Shown here: positions 1 through 29,432 of the stretch, piece after piece
Numbering within the stretch: the stretch's first letter is position 1
Layout of the letters: each line of letters begins with the position of its first letter
Assembly: GCA_009760855.2 (NCBI GenBank)
Contig: WPIO01000136.1
Location: forward strand, 1,062,501-1,093,820
Length of the DNA: 31,320 nt
From: Cristatella mucedo
Lineage: Eukaryota > Bryozoa > Phylactolaemata > Cristatellidae
Direction: 5' to 3'
Notes under the pieces: model-generated
Told to the model about the DNA's origin: nothing
Seen by the model: only the letters and a program-made list of their open reading frames with translations
Databases searched by the model: none
Translations under genes and position numbers: made by a program

Positions 1-26
1 ATGTCCTTTGAAGAGGACACCGGCAA

Positions 27-455
27 AGCTTGGCAATCACAACGTCAAAAGGAAGCATATAAACCGTGAAAGGAATGGACCAAGCACGGAGCCCTGACGT
101 ATCCAGATTTCAGAGGTTCCTCTTATAATAATAATAATAATAATAATTCACTTGATAAAGCTTATGAACTTTGTCCATTCACATCAATACTCTGGAGCCT
201 CCCACTGAGATAGGACTATTGCAATGCAGTACCAGTAAAGCCCAGGCGAGATGAGAAGTGCTCAAGAAGGACTCGGGGATCGATTGTATCAAAAGCTGCC
301 AAAGATTGAGCAAAACAAGCAGAGATACTCTACCCATATCTGGATTCCTAAGTAAGTCGTTGTACACGCAAAGCAATGTTGACTCTGAGGAGTGATTAGC
401 TCCAAAACCAGACTGGAACTTACTAGCAAGGTTTAAAGTCGCATTATTATTATTA
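27..455 (-). mobile_element. LINE fragment, L2/CR1-like reverse transcriptase part
   Basis: Read on the minus strand it matches 25641-26010 of the long copy in this window: KFQSGF.ANHSSESTLL, the RT region before the catalytic domain, then SHLAWALL and the downstream stretch. Several frameshifts and stops make it dead. A short (AAT)n plus LINE-tail piece at 126-163 interrupts it. Confidence 0.75.
126..163 (-). mobile_element. Ultra-short LINE/SINE 3' tail inserted in a LINE fragment
   Basis: Consists of (AAT)n followed by ttcacttgataaagc, the reverse complement of the LINE 3' end (gctttatcaagtgc plus ATT repeats). It breaks the reverse transcriptase match, which resumes at about 165 (tttgtccattcac). 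Confidence 0.55.
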
Positions 456-499
456 TCCACGGATATGGTAAATAGAGGACTTCCGTCAGCTATAGAAAA

Positions 500-960
500 A
501 GGTGAAAGTGTATAACCCAGACTGCTTTCAGTCTATGCTCAAATATGGTGGTGGAAGTTGGCTTGTTTTGTCGTGTTATTTGGCTTCTGGCAATTAAACT
601 CTTCACCCAATTAAACAAGATTATGGATAGGAACGTGTTGACCGACATATTTCAAAATGTTTGGCTACCCTATGCCAGAGCTCTTGTGATGTAGGGAAGG
701 CTCTGGCCAAGACAATCACCCAATCTCAACCCCATCGAGCATCCAAGGGTCAGGTTGGAGTACTCACTTAGAGCCGGCATCCGTATTTCACAGTCTCCTG
801 AGCGGCTCTTTTGTCAGCTTAAGCAGCAGTGCTTAACTCAGGATGCTGGCTAAAAGCCGACAGGGTCAATGACCAGGCAAATACATCAAGTTATAGAATA
901 GCAGTGGTCCGACCTCCCGTTCACGTCAGTATCCATCTGTAAATGCAGAACTTTGATTCT
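500..960 (+). mobile_element. Tc1/mariner transposase relic
   Basis: Pieces of a Tc1-type transposase appear in several frames: KYGGGSWLVLSCYLASG at 541-597 (family pattern KHGGGSVMVWGCF), KIMDRNVLTDIFQNVWLPYA at 614-676, and WPRQSPNLNPIEH at 706-744, which carries the last catalytic acidic residue of the DDE triad (family WPAQSPDLNPIEHLW). The block between them, with the second catalytic D (QDNDPKH in the family), is missing, and stops and frameshifts are frequent. Dead element; terminal inverted repeats were not found. Confidence 0.75.
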
Positions 961-1282
961 CATTATAGAACATATTAAAACCCCATGCCCACGCTTTCGG
1001 TGCTAATTAGACAAAGATTAAGTCTCTTCGCTGAGCTGATAGAGGCTCTCTGGTGGCATTCGTCGGCTCTCGTCTTAACTTTTGCGTTTGAGCGTACACG
1101 TGGGGTGGGGGCTGATTTTGCTGACTGCCGAATCAGCAGCCACCATGCAGAGGTAAGCCTATGCCTACACGCAGGGAGGGAAAAGTCGTTACTGTGTCTG
1201 CTCCCGTGCATGTAGTGATGTACCAGTCGAGCTAATACTACTTCTCGAAACAGAGCACTGCAGCAGTGATGGGGCTGCTGTT
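961..1282. other. Unassigned sequence between repeats
   Basis: Short ORFs exist on both strands but show no recognisable domain, no FN3 signature and no paired splice sites. I see nothing that can be named. Confidence 0.5.
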
Positions 1283-1385
1283 GGCAATCCTTTATTGCAG
1301 TTGCAAGCAATGGTAATAGCCGTAAAGGCTTTTGGCTGTTTTGTTGCTATGCAAAAGAGGTTGTTGAACCAGCTACTATTTCTTT
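1283..1385 (+). mobile_element. SINE fragment (family 1), 5'-truncated
   Basis: Shares ctttat..c, gtggtaatagccgtaaaggc, ttctgt..ctat.caaaa.agg with the body of the SINE copies at 17765-17959 and 30541-30698. The tRNA-like head is missing. Confidence 0.65.
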
Positions 1386-1604
1386 TGCTTATATTGACAT
1401 TATGCATGTCACCACTAGCCATATTTGCTTGCTGACCCTATGCATGTAATCTCTAACCATGTTATGCTTGTTGTCATTGAGCATGCTTCCACTAAACATT
1501 TGATCGGAGTTCTTTTTCAGCAAGTGTAAGGTGATTAGAAAGAGATTGAGTTATCTGATGGCCCTATAACAAATGTACTATTATTATTATTATTATTATA
1601 ATTA
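1386..1604 (+). mobile_element. LINE 3' UTR fragment with (ATT)n tail
   Basis: Matches the 3' untranslated part of the LINE family (gcatgtcac...taaccat..., cagcaa.tgtaa, agagattgagtt.tctga) and ends in ATT repeats at 1579-1600. Compare 23420-23631 and 28310-28531. Confidence 0.75.
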
Positions 1605-1700
1605 CGGTTGTGGATACATGTAAATGTTGATCGTTCACACCTGCATCTCAGTGATGCTTAGGTTCACATGCAGTGACCATCGATTCCTCTTGTAATACAG

Positions 1701-21626
<19,926 letters not shown>

Positions 21627-22355
21627 AGTTATTGGCGATCGAAGAGCAAGCTTGCGGGTGGCTGCTTGCAAAAGAGTCTCCTCATTCCCCACCGATCGTT
21701 GTGCCGGTGTGGGCGTCTGCTGCTTCAGATCGGTGCCCCCTCCATGTGGCTCTCTCTCGCGTGTCCGAGTGTCGGCAGTCGGAGCAGCCTTCAGTGTGCT
21801 TCGCCATTCCATGCTGCCGTCGAGTGATCAAGCCACGCCCCTGTGCGGCGACGGTGCACAGTAGCTGCTGACAAACAATGTTCAACGGCCGTCTTGATGT
21901 GATCATTCATACCATCTGGCCCCAGTACTCGATTTTGTATGCTGTTATCTGCTCTTGCGCCCTGTTGTCGCATGCTTTAAGCAGTCTGACTCAAATTTTG
22001 TTATTCAGCTAGCAGTGACCGTCGAGACTTGATGGTACTCGATGTACGGTGCTTAAGTGCCTGCTAGCCGAGTCTTAGTCCTGCTCTGCTGCTGGCGTTT
22101 CATATACTGCCCTTACCTTGTTTTTCTATTTTTTTAAATTCAGCTTGATCTGGCTAAAGCTAATTCAACGTAGGCATGACAACAATGCAAACTTAAGCTA
22201 GCACCTCGGCAGAAATGTACTCCTGCTGGGTTTTGACTTCTTCACCGTCTATTGAGTAAGCCAAAGACAGCACTTTTGTGCAATTACGTATCAGCCGTTT
22301 CAGAAAGCTGCAACTGATCCAACGTGATCTAAATAAACTTGGACACTTTGCGGTC
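21627..22355 (+). other. Probable sdk 3' UTR
   Basis: No coding potential follows the TAG at 21626. The sequence is mid-GC at first, becoming T-rich, and reaches AATAAA at 22332 with GT/T-rich sequence after it, which fits a cleavage site near 22350. Extent is inferred; another signal further down cannot be excluded. Confidence 0.55.
22332..22337 (+). promoter_or_regulatory. Candidate polyadenylation signal AATAAA
   Basis: AATAAA about 705 bases after the sdk stop, followed within 20-50 bases by GT- and T-rich sequence (cgtcggcgttttcat repeated). Canonical hexamer in the right place; not experimentally supported. Confidence 0.55.
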
Positions 22356-22391
22356 GTCGGCGTTTTCATAAGCCGTCGGCGTTTTCATAAG
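22355..22391 (+). repeat. 19-base tandem duplication after the polyA signal
   Basis: cgtcggcgttttcataag occurs at 22355-22372 and again at 22374-22391. Confidence 0.9.
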
Positions 22392-22940
22392 TGTACTTAA
22401 TATTCTGATAGTTCATTGCGATTCCGTGCATTTTCATATGCCAAGCTGGTAACCTCTTTCTTTAGGAGCATTAAAGTAGGTTACCTCCGTTATTTAACTG
22501 GATGAGCTGTCATCTTGTTTATAAAGGTTGCCCGATCATTCTGAACTATAGGAACTAGAGTAGTCAAGGAGCTGTCATTTCTTAGTCCCTCTTCCAGACC
22601 TTCGGGTCTTCTTAAACAAGACTACTAACGTGCAAGCTATCAGCAGGTGACTTAAGGATACCTGAATCGCTTGGCTTTTTGCTGCAACCGACTGGGGAGT
22701 CGCTGCCGTGATGCCGTTTTCCAGCATTTTGCTGCGACTACCGTGTAGATTACCACATTAGAAATGCAAACATACGCCCAGGGCATCAACGGAGATTCAT
22801 GTGTCAATTTACTCACCGATCCAAGGAATAGCCAGCGACCAATAGTCGAGTGAAAGAGTGACTGGAACAACGTGAACTAATTTTACACAACCGAACAGTG
22901 GGCACTTCACAAAGATGGAGGAAACACAATCTAGCTGACA
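22392..22940. other. Unassigned intergenic sequence
   Basis: No gene or repeat family recognised. A small UUCG-loop hairpin lies at 22596-22609. Confidence 0.5.
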
Positions 22941-23633
22941 TCCTGTCTTGACTTCTGTTACTCACTGCTTGCTGGCCTACCGGCATGTGCAATCAGGCGA
23001 TTACAGCTGGTGCAAAATTCTGCAGCTAGGCTTGTCTGTCGTGAGCATCGCAGTTGCCACATCACACAACTTCTCGCCGACCTGCACTGGCTACCAGTCA
23101 AGCAACGGATCGACTTCAAGGTTTTGCTGCTCACTTTTAGGTCACTTCATTCTTTGGCTCCAGCCTATCTCTCAGATGTACTGCCCCACCAGGCCAAGCA
23201 TCGTACCACCTGCTTTTTGGAATCCAATAGTTTACCAATAACCAATACCTCGTACAAACCTCAAATCCTTTGGAGACCGTGCATTTAATTCGTATGGTCC
23301 CAAAGCCTGGAACTCACTCCCGACTTGCGTCACAACATCCTCTGACTTGACCACATTTAAAAAGAACTTAGAAACACCTATTTAGGACAGCATTTAGTGG
23401 GTCCCTGTGATTCGTCCTTCATGTGCTTATGCGTGCTCACATCGTGCTCTCTGCCACTAACCACACTTGCATGCTGACCCTGTGCATGTCACCCCTAACC
23501 ATGTTATTCATGCTGTTTATCGAGCATGATATTACTCACCGTTCAATTGCATTTCCCGTTGCAGCAAATGTAAAGCGCCTAGAGAGAGATTGAGTTCTCT
23601 AAGGGCGCTTTATCAAGTGCATTATTATTATAC
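22941..23633 (+). mobile_element. LINE copy, 5'-truncated, with intact 3' hairpin
   Basis: Plus strand: C-terminal RT region (SAARLVCREHRSCHITQL at 23010 on, then LADLHWLPVKQRIDFKVLLL), full 3' UTR, the tail hairpin 23572-23611 and ATT repeats to 23633. ORFs are broken after the RT part. Confidence 0.9.
23572..23611 (+). repeat. LINE 3'-end hairpin
   Basis: aaagcgcctagaga pairs with tctctaagggcgcttt around a short loop. Variants of this end are present in every LINE copy and in SINE family 2, consistent with an RNA recognition element for the reverse transcriptase. Confidence 0.7.
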
Positions 23634-24034
23634 CAGAGGTCCAGTCTCGCGCCCTCTTTGCTGGAGGAGCTGATATGGCTACCCGCTGGTCAAAGGTCAA
23701 GCAGAGTCTCTGCTCTTACGCTGGCTGACCCACGAGGCCACGTGACCCTAGCACGGCCTGGCTCCTTCGTAGCTCGTTGCACTCGCTGCAACGAGTTCAG
23801 CCTCGCCGTGCACTTGGGTCCTCGATGCACAGTAGATTAGTCACATTGGCTTTCCCGAGTTACAGACGGAGATACGTATATTACGTTACGCGCGGGATGC
23901 ATTCGCGGCAGACGCGGAGGGTAGGGCTACACGGGAAGACTCGAACCGTAGCCCCGCGATTTCGCGTAATTTGCGCATGCACGTTGTTGACGCTCTATTT
24001 TATATCACTAACCAGAGGACGCGCTCTATTTTCA
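23634..24034. other. CpG-rich block of unknown nature
   Basis: About 400 bases richer in CG dinucleotides than its LINE surroundings, with a perfect 9-base inverted repeat ctcgttgca/tgcaacgag at 23773-23795. ccagagg occurs near both ends (23633, 24013). No domain recognised in its ORFs. Confidence 0.45.
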
Positions 24035-24506
24035 GGAATGCTCTGAGGAAGGATTGGGTTTTTAGCTTATTTGTAAATCTCAAGTCTGAGGACGTCGTGA
24101 TGCTAGCTGAAATTGAGCTACGGGCTTTCGGAGCATGCGAACTAAGAAGGCAAAATGAGCTGAAGGTCTCCGATGAATTTTAGGTTGGGTAGAGCCTCAG
24201 CGACTCACCGACTAGAAGAGCACGTGGTATGATTATGTGAGGCCTGAATATGACGTATTTTGGACGTATTGGGAAGCCGGAGAATAAGCGGGACCTAAAA
24301 GTAAGCGACAGAACCTGAAGATACAAAAATCATAATAATGTAATCTGCTTGGCGCCATAGGAGGACCTGATTTCTATCCAGGCGCTTTACATATACCGTA
24401 CGACTCGAGCCTATGACATTGGTCGTTTAAGGCGAACACTTAACCTTAAATTCGATTCTTTGCTTTACAGGGAACCAGTGCAGACTAGTTAGAACTGATG
24501 CAATAC
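24035..24506 (-). mobile_element. Old diverged LINE relative, split by a SINE
   Basis: Minus strand similarity to 24780-25120 of the long copy (tcaagtc.gagga.gt.gtga, gcgaactaa, tctccgatga, gacctaaaagt, cgacagaacct). The match stops near 24325 and resumes at about 24472 with ccagtgcag; the insert between is SINE family 2. Confidence 0.6.
24336..24470 (-). mobile_element. SINE family 2 (tRNA head, LINE-type tail)
   Basis: Minus strand: head with gttaagtgttcgcc and the B-box-like ggctcgagtcg, then atatgtaaagcgcctgga, tcaggtcctcctatggcgcc and ATT-type end. The last 60 bases follow the LINE 3' end. Confidence 0.6.
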
Positions 24507-24801
24507 GTAATAATAATAATAATAATAATCATGCACTTGATAAAGCGCCCTCAGAGAACTCATCTTTTTCTAGGCACTTTACGTTTGCTGCAAAGGGAAA
24601 CACGATTGAATGGTGAGTAATATCATGCTTGATAAACAACATGAATAAAATGGTTAAGGGTGACATACACAGGGTCAGCATGCAAATGTGGTTAGTGGCA
24701 GCATGCACAGTGTCAGCGAGCATATGCACATGAAGGACGAATCGCGGGGACCCACTAAATGCTGTCCTAAATAGGTGTTTCTAAGTTCTTTTTTAATGTT
24801 G

Positions 24802-25758
24802 TCAAGTCAGAGGATGTTGTGACGTAAGTCGAGAGGGAGTTCCAGGATTTGGGAGCATACGTTTGGGAGCATACGAACTAAATGCTCGGTCTCCAAAGGA
24901 TTTGATGTTTGTACGAGGTATTGGTAAACTGTTGAATTCCAAAAAGCAGGTGGTACGATGCTTGGCCAGATGGGGGAGGGGTAGATCCAACAGGTAGGCT
25001 GGAGCCATAGAATGAAGGGACCTAAAAGTGGGCGATAAAACCTTGAAGTGGATCCGTTGCTTGACTTGTAGCCAGTGCAGGTCGGCGAGAAGTGGTGTGA
25101 TGTGGCTACTGCGACGCTGACGATAGACAAGCCTAGCTGCAGAGTCTTGCACCAGCTGCAATTGCCTGATTGCACATGCCGGTAGGCCAGCAAGCAGTGA
25201 GTTACAGATGTCAAGACGGGCTGTCACAAATGCGTTAACCAACTTGGACGTGGTGTCCCTATCTAAACAAGCCCGAATTTGAGCAATGTTATGTAGCTGA
25301 AAGTAGGCAGACTTGATTGTGGAGCTGATGTGGTCGTCTAACGAGAGGTCACTTTGGAACAGGACACCTAGATTTCGAGCTGATTCGACAGGAGATATGC
25401 TGGCAGAGCCAATGTTGAGCATCAGCCTTTCCAATTTCTGAATCACACTGGGTTTTCCCATAACTAGTAAGTTAGTTTTCTCATCGTTTAGTTTAATAAA
25501 ATCTGCTGCCATCCATGTGCGGATGTCATCAATACACGCAGCAAGGGAGTTGAGAGAATTTGAGGTGCTCGAAGGCTGGGAGGGATCAAAGCAAAGGTAC
25601 AACTGAGTGTCATCCGCATAGAAGTGACAGCCTAGATTGTGCTTGGCAATCACATCAGCAAGAGGCAGAGTATAAACCGTGAAAAGAACCGGACCTAGCA
25701 CGGAGCCCTGAATTACTCCATATTTCAGAGGTACCTCGGATGATCTTTGTCCATTCAC
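24802..25758 (-). pseudogene. LINE reverse transcriptase, main ORF fragment
   Basis: 318 codons open. Carries the RT catalytic core with YADD at residues 47-50 and the C-terminal domain typical of L2/Rex/CR1-type elements (RNLGVLF..DLSLDDHI, LVNAFVTARLDICNSLLAGL, HITPLLADLHWL.VKQRI). The ATG is not a true start: the N-terminal RT part lies upstream in another frame at 25755-26111. Confidence 0.9.
24848..24875 (-). repeat. 14-base tandem duplication in LINE 3' region
   Basis: tttgggagcatacg occurs twice in tandem; the other LINE copies have it once. Confidence 0.85.
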
Positions 25759-27287
25759 GCCAATACTCTGGAGTCTCCCACTGAGAGAGGACCTGAACCA
25801 TTGCTGAACAGTGCCAGTAATGCCCAGGCGAGATGAGAGGCGCTCCAGAAGAACTTGGTGGTCGATGTATCAAAAGCTGCCGAAAGATTGAATAAAATAA
25901 GCAGAGACACTCTACTTATGTCTGTGTTCCTAAGTAGGTCGCTGTACACCCTAAGCAATGCTGACTCTGTGGAGTGATTAGCTCTAAAGCCAGACTGGAA
26001 CTTACTTTCAAGGTTTGAAGTTTCAATATATGAGTTTAGCTGGTCCTCCACGACCCGTTCCAGTGTCTTTGATAAGAATTGTAGAAGGGAGACTGGGCGG
26101 TAGTTGCTCAAGTTGTCTTGGTCTAGTGTCGCTTTCTTGAGAAGTGGCCTGACTACAGCTTTTTTGAAAGGTGCTGGGACATGACCTGAGGCTTATGACT
26201 GATGTTAGTTATGCATGGCAGCAGCAGATCAATGCAACGTAGGAGCAGGACAGTGGGAATGGATCCAAAGGATTGTCTTCTTTGATTGGGATATGAACTT
26301 CAGGACGAGATCACTAGTGATCTGCTTAAATGTAGACATTGAGGTGCAGCCAGGAATTGAGATGCTGCCATCGCAGTGATGGACTCCCTGATCTTGTCTC
26401 TCTTCTGGAAAAAGAATCGAGAGAAGCGATCGGCTAGATCATCACAGGGATCATCAGGTAAGGAGCTAATCTGGGAGCAGTTGAGGAGATGGTTTATCGT
26501 CGACATCATCATTTTTGGATTGTGCATCTGCAATTCAGCAATATCTTGTATAGAAGCTAGAGTTGGCCTTTGCTGGGATCGATTGGTACGACCTAGCGTA
26601 GTCCTCGTACACCTGTCGATCTGCGGCCATTCCTGATATTTTTTTACGTTCAAACTTGGACTTATGGTCATAGCTAGTGTAATGTCTGCCGTAAACCATC
26701 GGCCGCCTGAGCAAGGGCGCATAGTTAGAAGTTCAAACTCGCCGGATATGCAAGCTAGTGTCGTGTTGTTGCATTCTACCAATGATAAAAGGTCGGAAGG
26801 AGGACTGAGCAGCAGGGGCGAGGAAGTCTTCTCGTGCGGGCAGCATCAATGTCAAGGGTCTTGAGGTTTCGCTATTTACAGATAATTTTTGATGCGGAGA
26901 AGGGCACACACGGTAGACTGAATGAGACCCGAATACCGTCAGGAGAACAGAGTTTGGTAATAGTAGCGGATGATGGCATACAGTTGTACCGTTTCGAGAG
27001 AACATTTGATCGAGTGTGTGAAACCCTTGTTGCAAGTTGAGTCATGCACATTGGGGTCAGCTACAAAATTAAAATGAGTCAGTCGATGCACAAAATTCCA
27101 TGCTTGAGGCGTCCCTTAAGTTGAATACATGAATGAACGCTAAAATCCCCCATAACGAGGGTAGAACGACGTCTCGCACCCAGAATTGACATGCGATAGA
27201 AGCAATCTGAGATAAAAAAAAGGACTTAATACCTGAAGAGAGGCGATAGATTACAGTCCCCCCGACCACAATTCTCACCTCGCAGTC

Positions 27288-27301
27288 GGGGGGGGGGGGG
27301 G
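27288..27301 (+). repeat. G14 homopolymer at LINE 5' edge
   Basis: Fourteen G residues. With the gtccccccgac at 27257-27267 it can pair as an inverted repeat. It coincides with the end of recognisable LINE sequence. Confidence 0.9.
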
Positions 27302-27659
27302 CTAAAAAAAATATTTCAAAGACTGCTTTGAGGGGACTGCAAATGGTTTAAAATTGAGGTATTAACATGAGACTCCGCCACTAGTCTGGATTTATCTAGG
27401 GTTATTAAAGAAGGAGAAGCTTATTGGAATAGCATCGGTTACGGTCGGGAAGTTAGTTGACTTTAGCCAGGTCTCGTTCAATAAATCCGATCAAGATTTT
27501 CATCAATTATAATTTATTATCAAAGGTGTACTGCACATCGAGCGAGAATTCTAAAGACAGTGGTTAAGATGGGCTGCTGGCGTATAGCAGGCCTGATGAC
27601 ATACTTAAGTAGAGTGATTCACATTAGGGCTTGCGGGAGAGCGAACTGGTCGGCTCGAG
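27302..27659. other. Unassigned intergenic sequence
   Basis: No gene, no repeat family recognised. It might contain the eroded 5' part of the preceding LINE. Confidence 0.45.
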
Positions 27660-27732
27660 ACGACGCTGCAAAGAAAGAGATTAAGTTTTTTGTGGGCGCT
27701 TTATTAAGTGCAGTATTATTATTATTATTATA
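27660..27732 (+). mobile_element. LINE/SINE 3' tail remnant
   Basis: tgcaaagaaagagattaagt, gtgggcgctttattaagtgc and ATT repeats: only the 3' terminal hairpin region and tail remain. Confidence 0.7.
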
Positions 27733-28255
27733 AGCAAGCAATGCCTCCGGCAGCGGCTGCCAAGCTCGCTTCGCTCAGATGTTTTTAATGCCCAATTCAC
27801 TGGTCTTAGCAACAGCGACCGCAACCGAAACTAGGACCTGCATTCGAACGACGACAGCGAAAGAATAGTAGGCACGCACAGTTGCACCTAATAGGCAGGT
27901 TGTTTACAGTCTTCGATGCTAAAATCGCCGTCCGCATTGCGGTAGGGGGACGCAAATTGAAGCGGTGAGCATTTACATGTCAATAGGCACGTGATTTCTT
28001 ACCCATCACTGTCGAGCAACAGATAGATATTCTTTAAATAGGTCTCAGCGGCACCGGTTTTTGTTTACGATGCTCGCAAGAACTTTGATGTTAGGAAGAG
28101 AATCCTGCAACGGCCGAGAAACGCTAGTAGCGCTCCGCGTCGGTAAGCGAGAATGATGTGCTTAGTTTTGGAAAACCTAGTGTCACACCAAAGTTGGAAG
28201 ACCTCAGCCTCAAGATAGATTCAGATAGCATGACTCACATGACATAATGTCTGTA
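27733..28255. other. Unassigned intergenic sequence
   Basis: No ORF with a recognisable domain, no match to the window's repeat families. Confidence 0.5.
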
Positions 28256-28531
28256 ACACACCTATTTAGGACAGCATTTAGCGGGTCCCTGTGATTCGTC
28301 CTTGATGTGCTTACGCATGCTGACACTGTGCATGCTGCCACTAACCACATTTGCATGATGACCCTGTGCATGTCACCCCTAACCATATTATTCATTTTGT
28401 TTGTTTTTCAAGCATGATTTTACTTACCATTCAATTGCATTTCACTTTGCAGCAAATGTGAAGCGCCTAGAAAGAGATAAGGTTCTCTGGGGGCGCTTTA
28501 TCAAGTGCATTACTATTATTATTATTATTAT
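28256..28531 (+). mobile_element. LINE 3' UTR fragment
   Basis: Starts acacctatttaggacagcat as in 23367 on, follows the 3' UTR, the tail hairpin (gaagcgcctagaa...gggggcgcttta) and ATT repeats at 28511-28531. Sequence is close to the 22941 copy, so it is young or of the same subfamily. Confidence 0.88.
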
Positions 28532-28739
28532 CTACAGATACAATTCCAAGATGACGCTTCATTAGATAAGCCCATTTCCTCCACTGCTCAGTGGGCCGAC
28601 TTTCAGGTGAGGAACATTACAAAAATTAGGGCCTGCTTATGTAAGAGTACGACCGCAAAATAGGTTTACGCATTTGAGACTTTGCACCTAGATCATTACA
28701 ATTCCCCGTATTCATTACTTATGAAGTGTGCTCTTATGT

Positions 28740-29297
28740 CAGTAACCAGTGCGAAGCTCTGCAGCTCATCTAGTCTGTCGCCAAAGGCGTTGCTGCCACA
28801 TCACCCCACTTTTTTGTGAACTAAGCTGGCTTCCAATCAAGTGTCGAATCTACTTCAAGAACCTCTCTCTGGCCAAAATGTTGTTTAATTACGCCCTACC
28901 CAACGCCCTTTCTCCTCCAGTGCGCTCTCAAGGTACCGGTTCATCAGCATCTAGTCATCTCGCCATCCCCAGCACTAAATGGAAATCTTTTTGACGATCG
29001 AGCATTCACCTCGAATAATAGGAGAGTTTGGAACTCGCGTGTTTTTTTCTCGCGTATCTGTGCATGAGTCGGTGCATGTTATCAGCTCGAGGACTTACTA
29101 ATCAATGGACATGAAAATTTTCATGCTTGATGCAGCATGCTAACCCATACCAGCTTGCTTTTGCAAGATTGATGACTGTAGCTAACCACACGGATATTGA
29201 TTCTCTTGCAGTGAGTTGCAAAACACCTGGGTATAGATTGTGATCTCTTAGTTCGCTATACTAGCCTCTTACCATTATTCTTATTATTGTTATCATT
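28740..29297 (+). mobile_element. Old LINE 3' copy with RT C-terminal piece
   Basis: SSAAHLVCRQRRCCHITPLF then ELSWLPIKCRIYFKNLSL at 28755-28880 correspond to the RT C-terminus; later parts (ggagagtttggaactcgcgtg, tgcagcatgctaac) follow the 3' UTR loosely, ending in ATT-like repeats near 29270-29297. More diverged than the other plus-strand copies. Confidence 0.75.
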
Positions 29298-29384
29298 AAG
29301 CAAGCGAAGCTGCAGACGTTTGCATCGAATGTAAGTGTCGTATTACACAGGCATGAAAGCCCTGTTGGTGTGTGCATGAACCAG

Positions 29385-29432
29385 CATGGCCGTGGTATCT
29401 TTATCTAAGCAGGCCCGAATAATTGCAATGGA
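29385..29432 (-). mobile_element. Small LINE RT fragment
   Basis: ccgtggtatctttatctaag, gcccgaat, gcaatg match 25250-25290 of the long copy. Confidence 0.55.

Larger units (their letters stand above)
24507..27300 (-). mobile_element. Longest LINE copy: endonuclease and reverse transcriptase, L2/CR1-like
   Basis: Minus strand, about 2.8 kb. 3' end: AAT repeat (24507-24530), tail hairpin and 3' UTR. RT main block 24802-25758 with GVIQGSVLGPVLFTVY and YADDTQLY (catalytic YADD at 25609-25620), then CNSLLAGLPACAIRQLQLVQ. N-terminal RT 25755-26111 ([42 protein letters not shown]). Linker 26300-26782, and the remains of the apurinic endonuclease around 26800-27300 with GDFSVH (27133-27150; family GDFN.H) and RIVVGGTVIYRL. 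The RT blocks lie in different frames (a one-base loss just after AAFDT near 25868), so the element is inactive. No ORF1 seen. Confidence 0.92.

Noticed and set aside
985-1310. Overlapping ORFs on both strands upstream of exon 1 as missing sdk exons
   Set aside because: No Ig or FN3 signature and no matching splice phases; the earlier sdk exons must lie outside the window.
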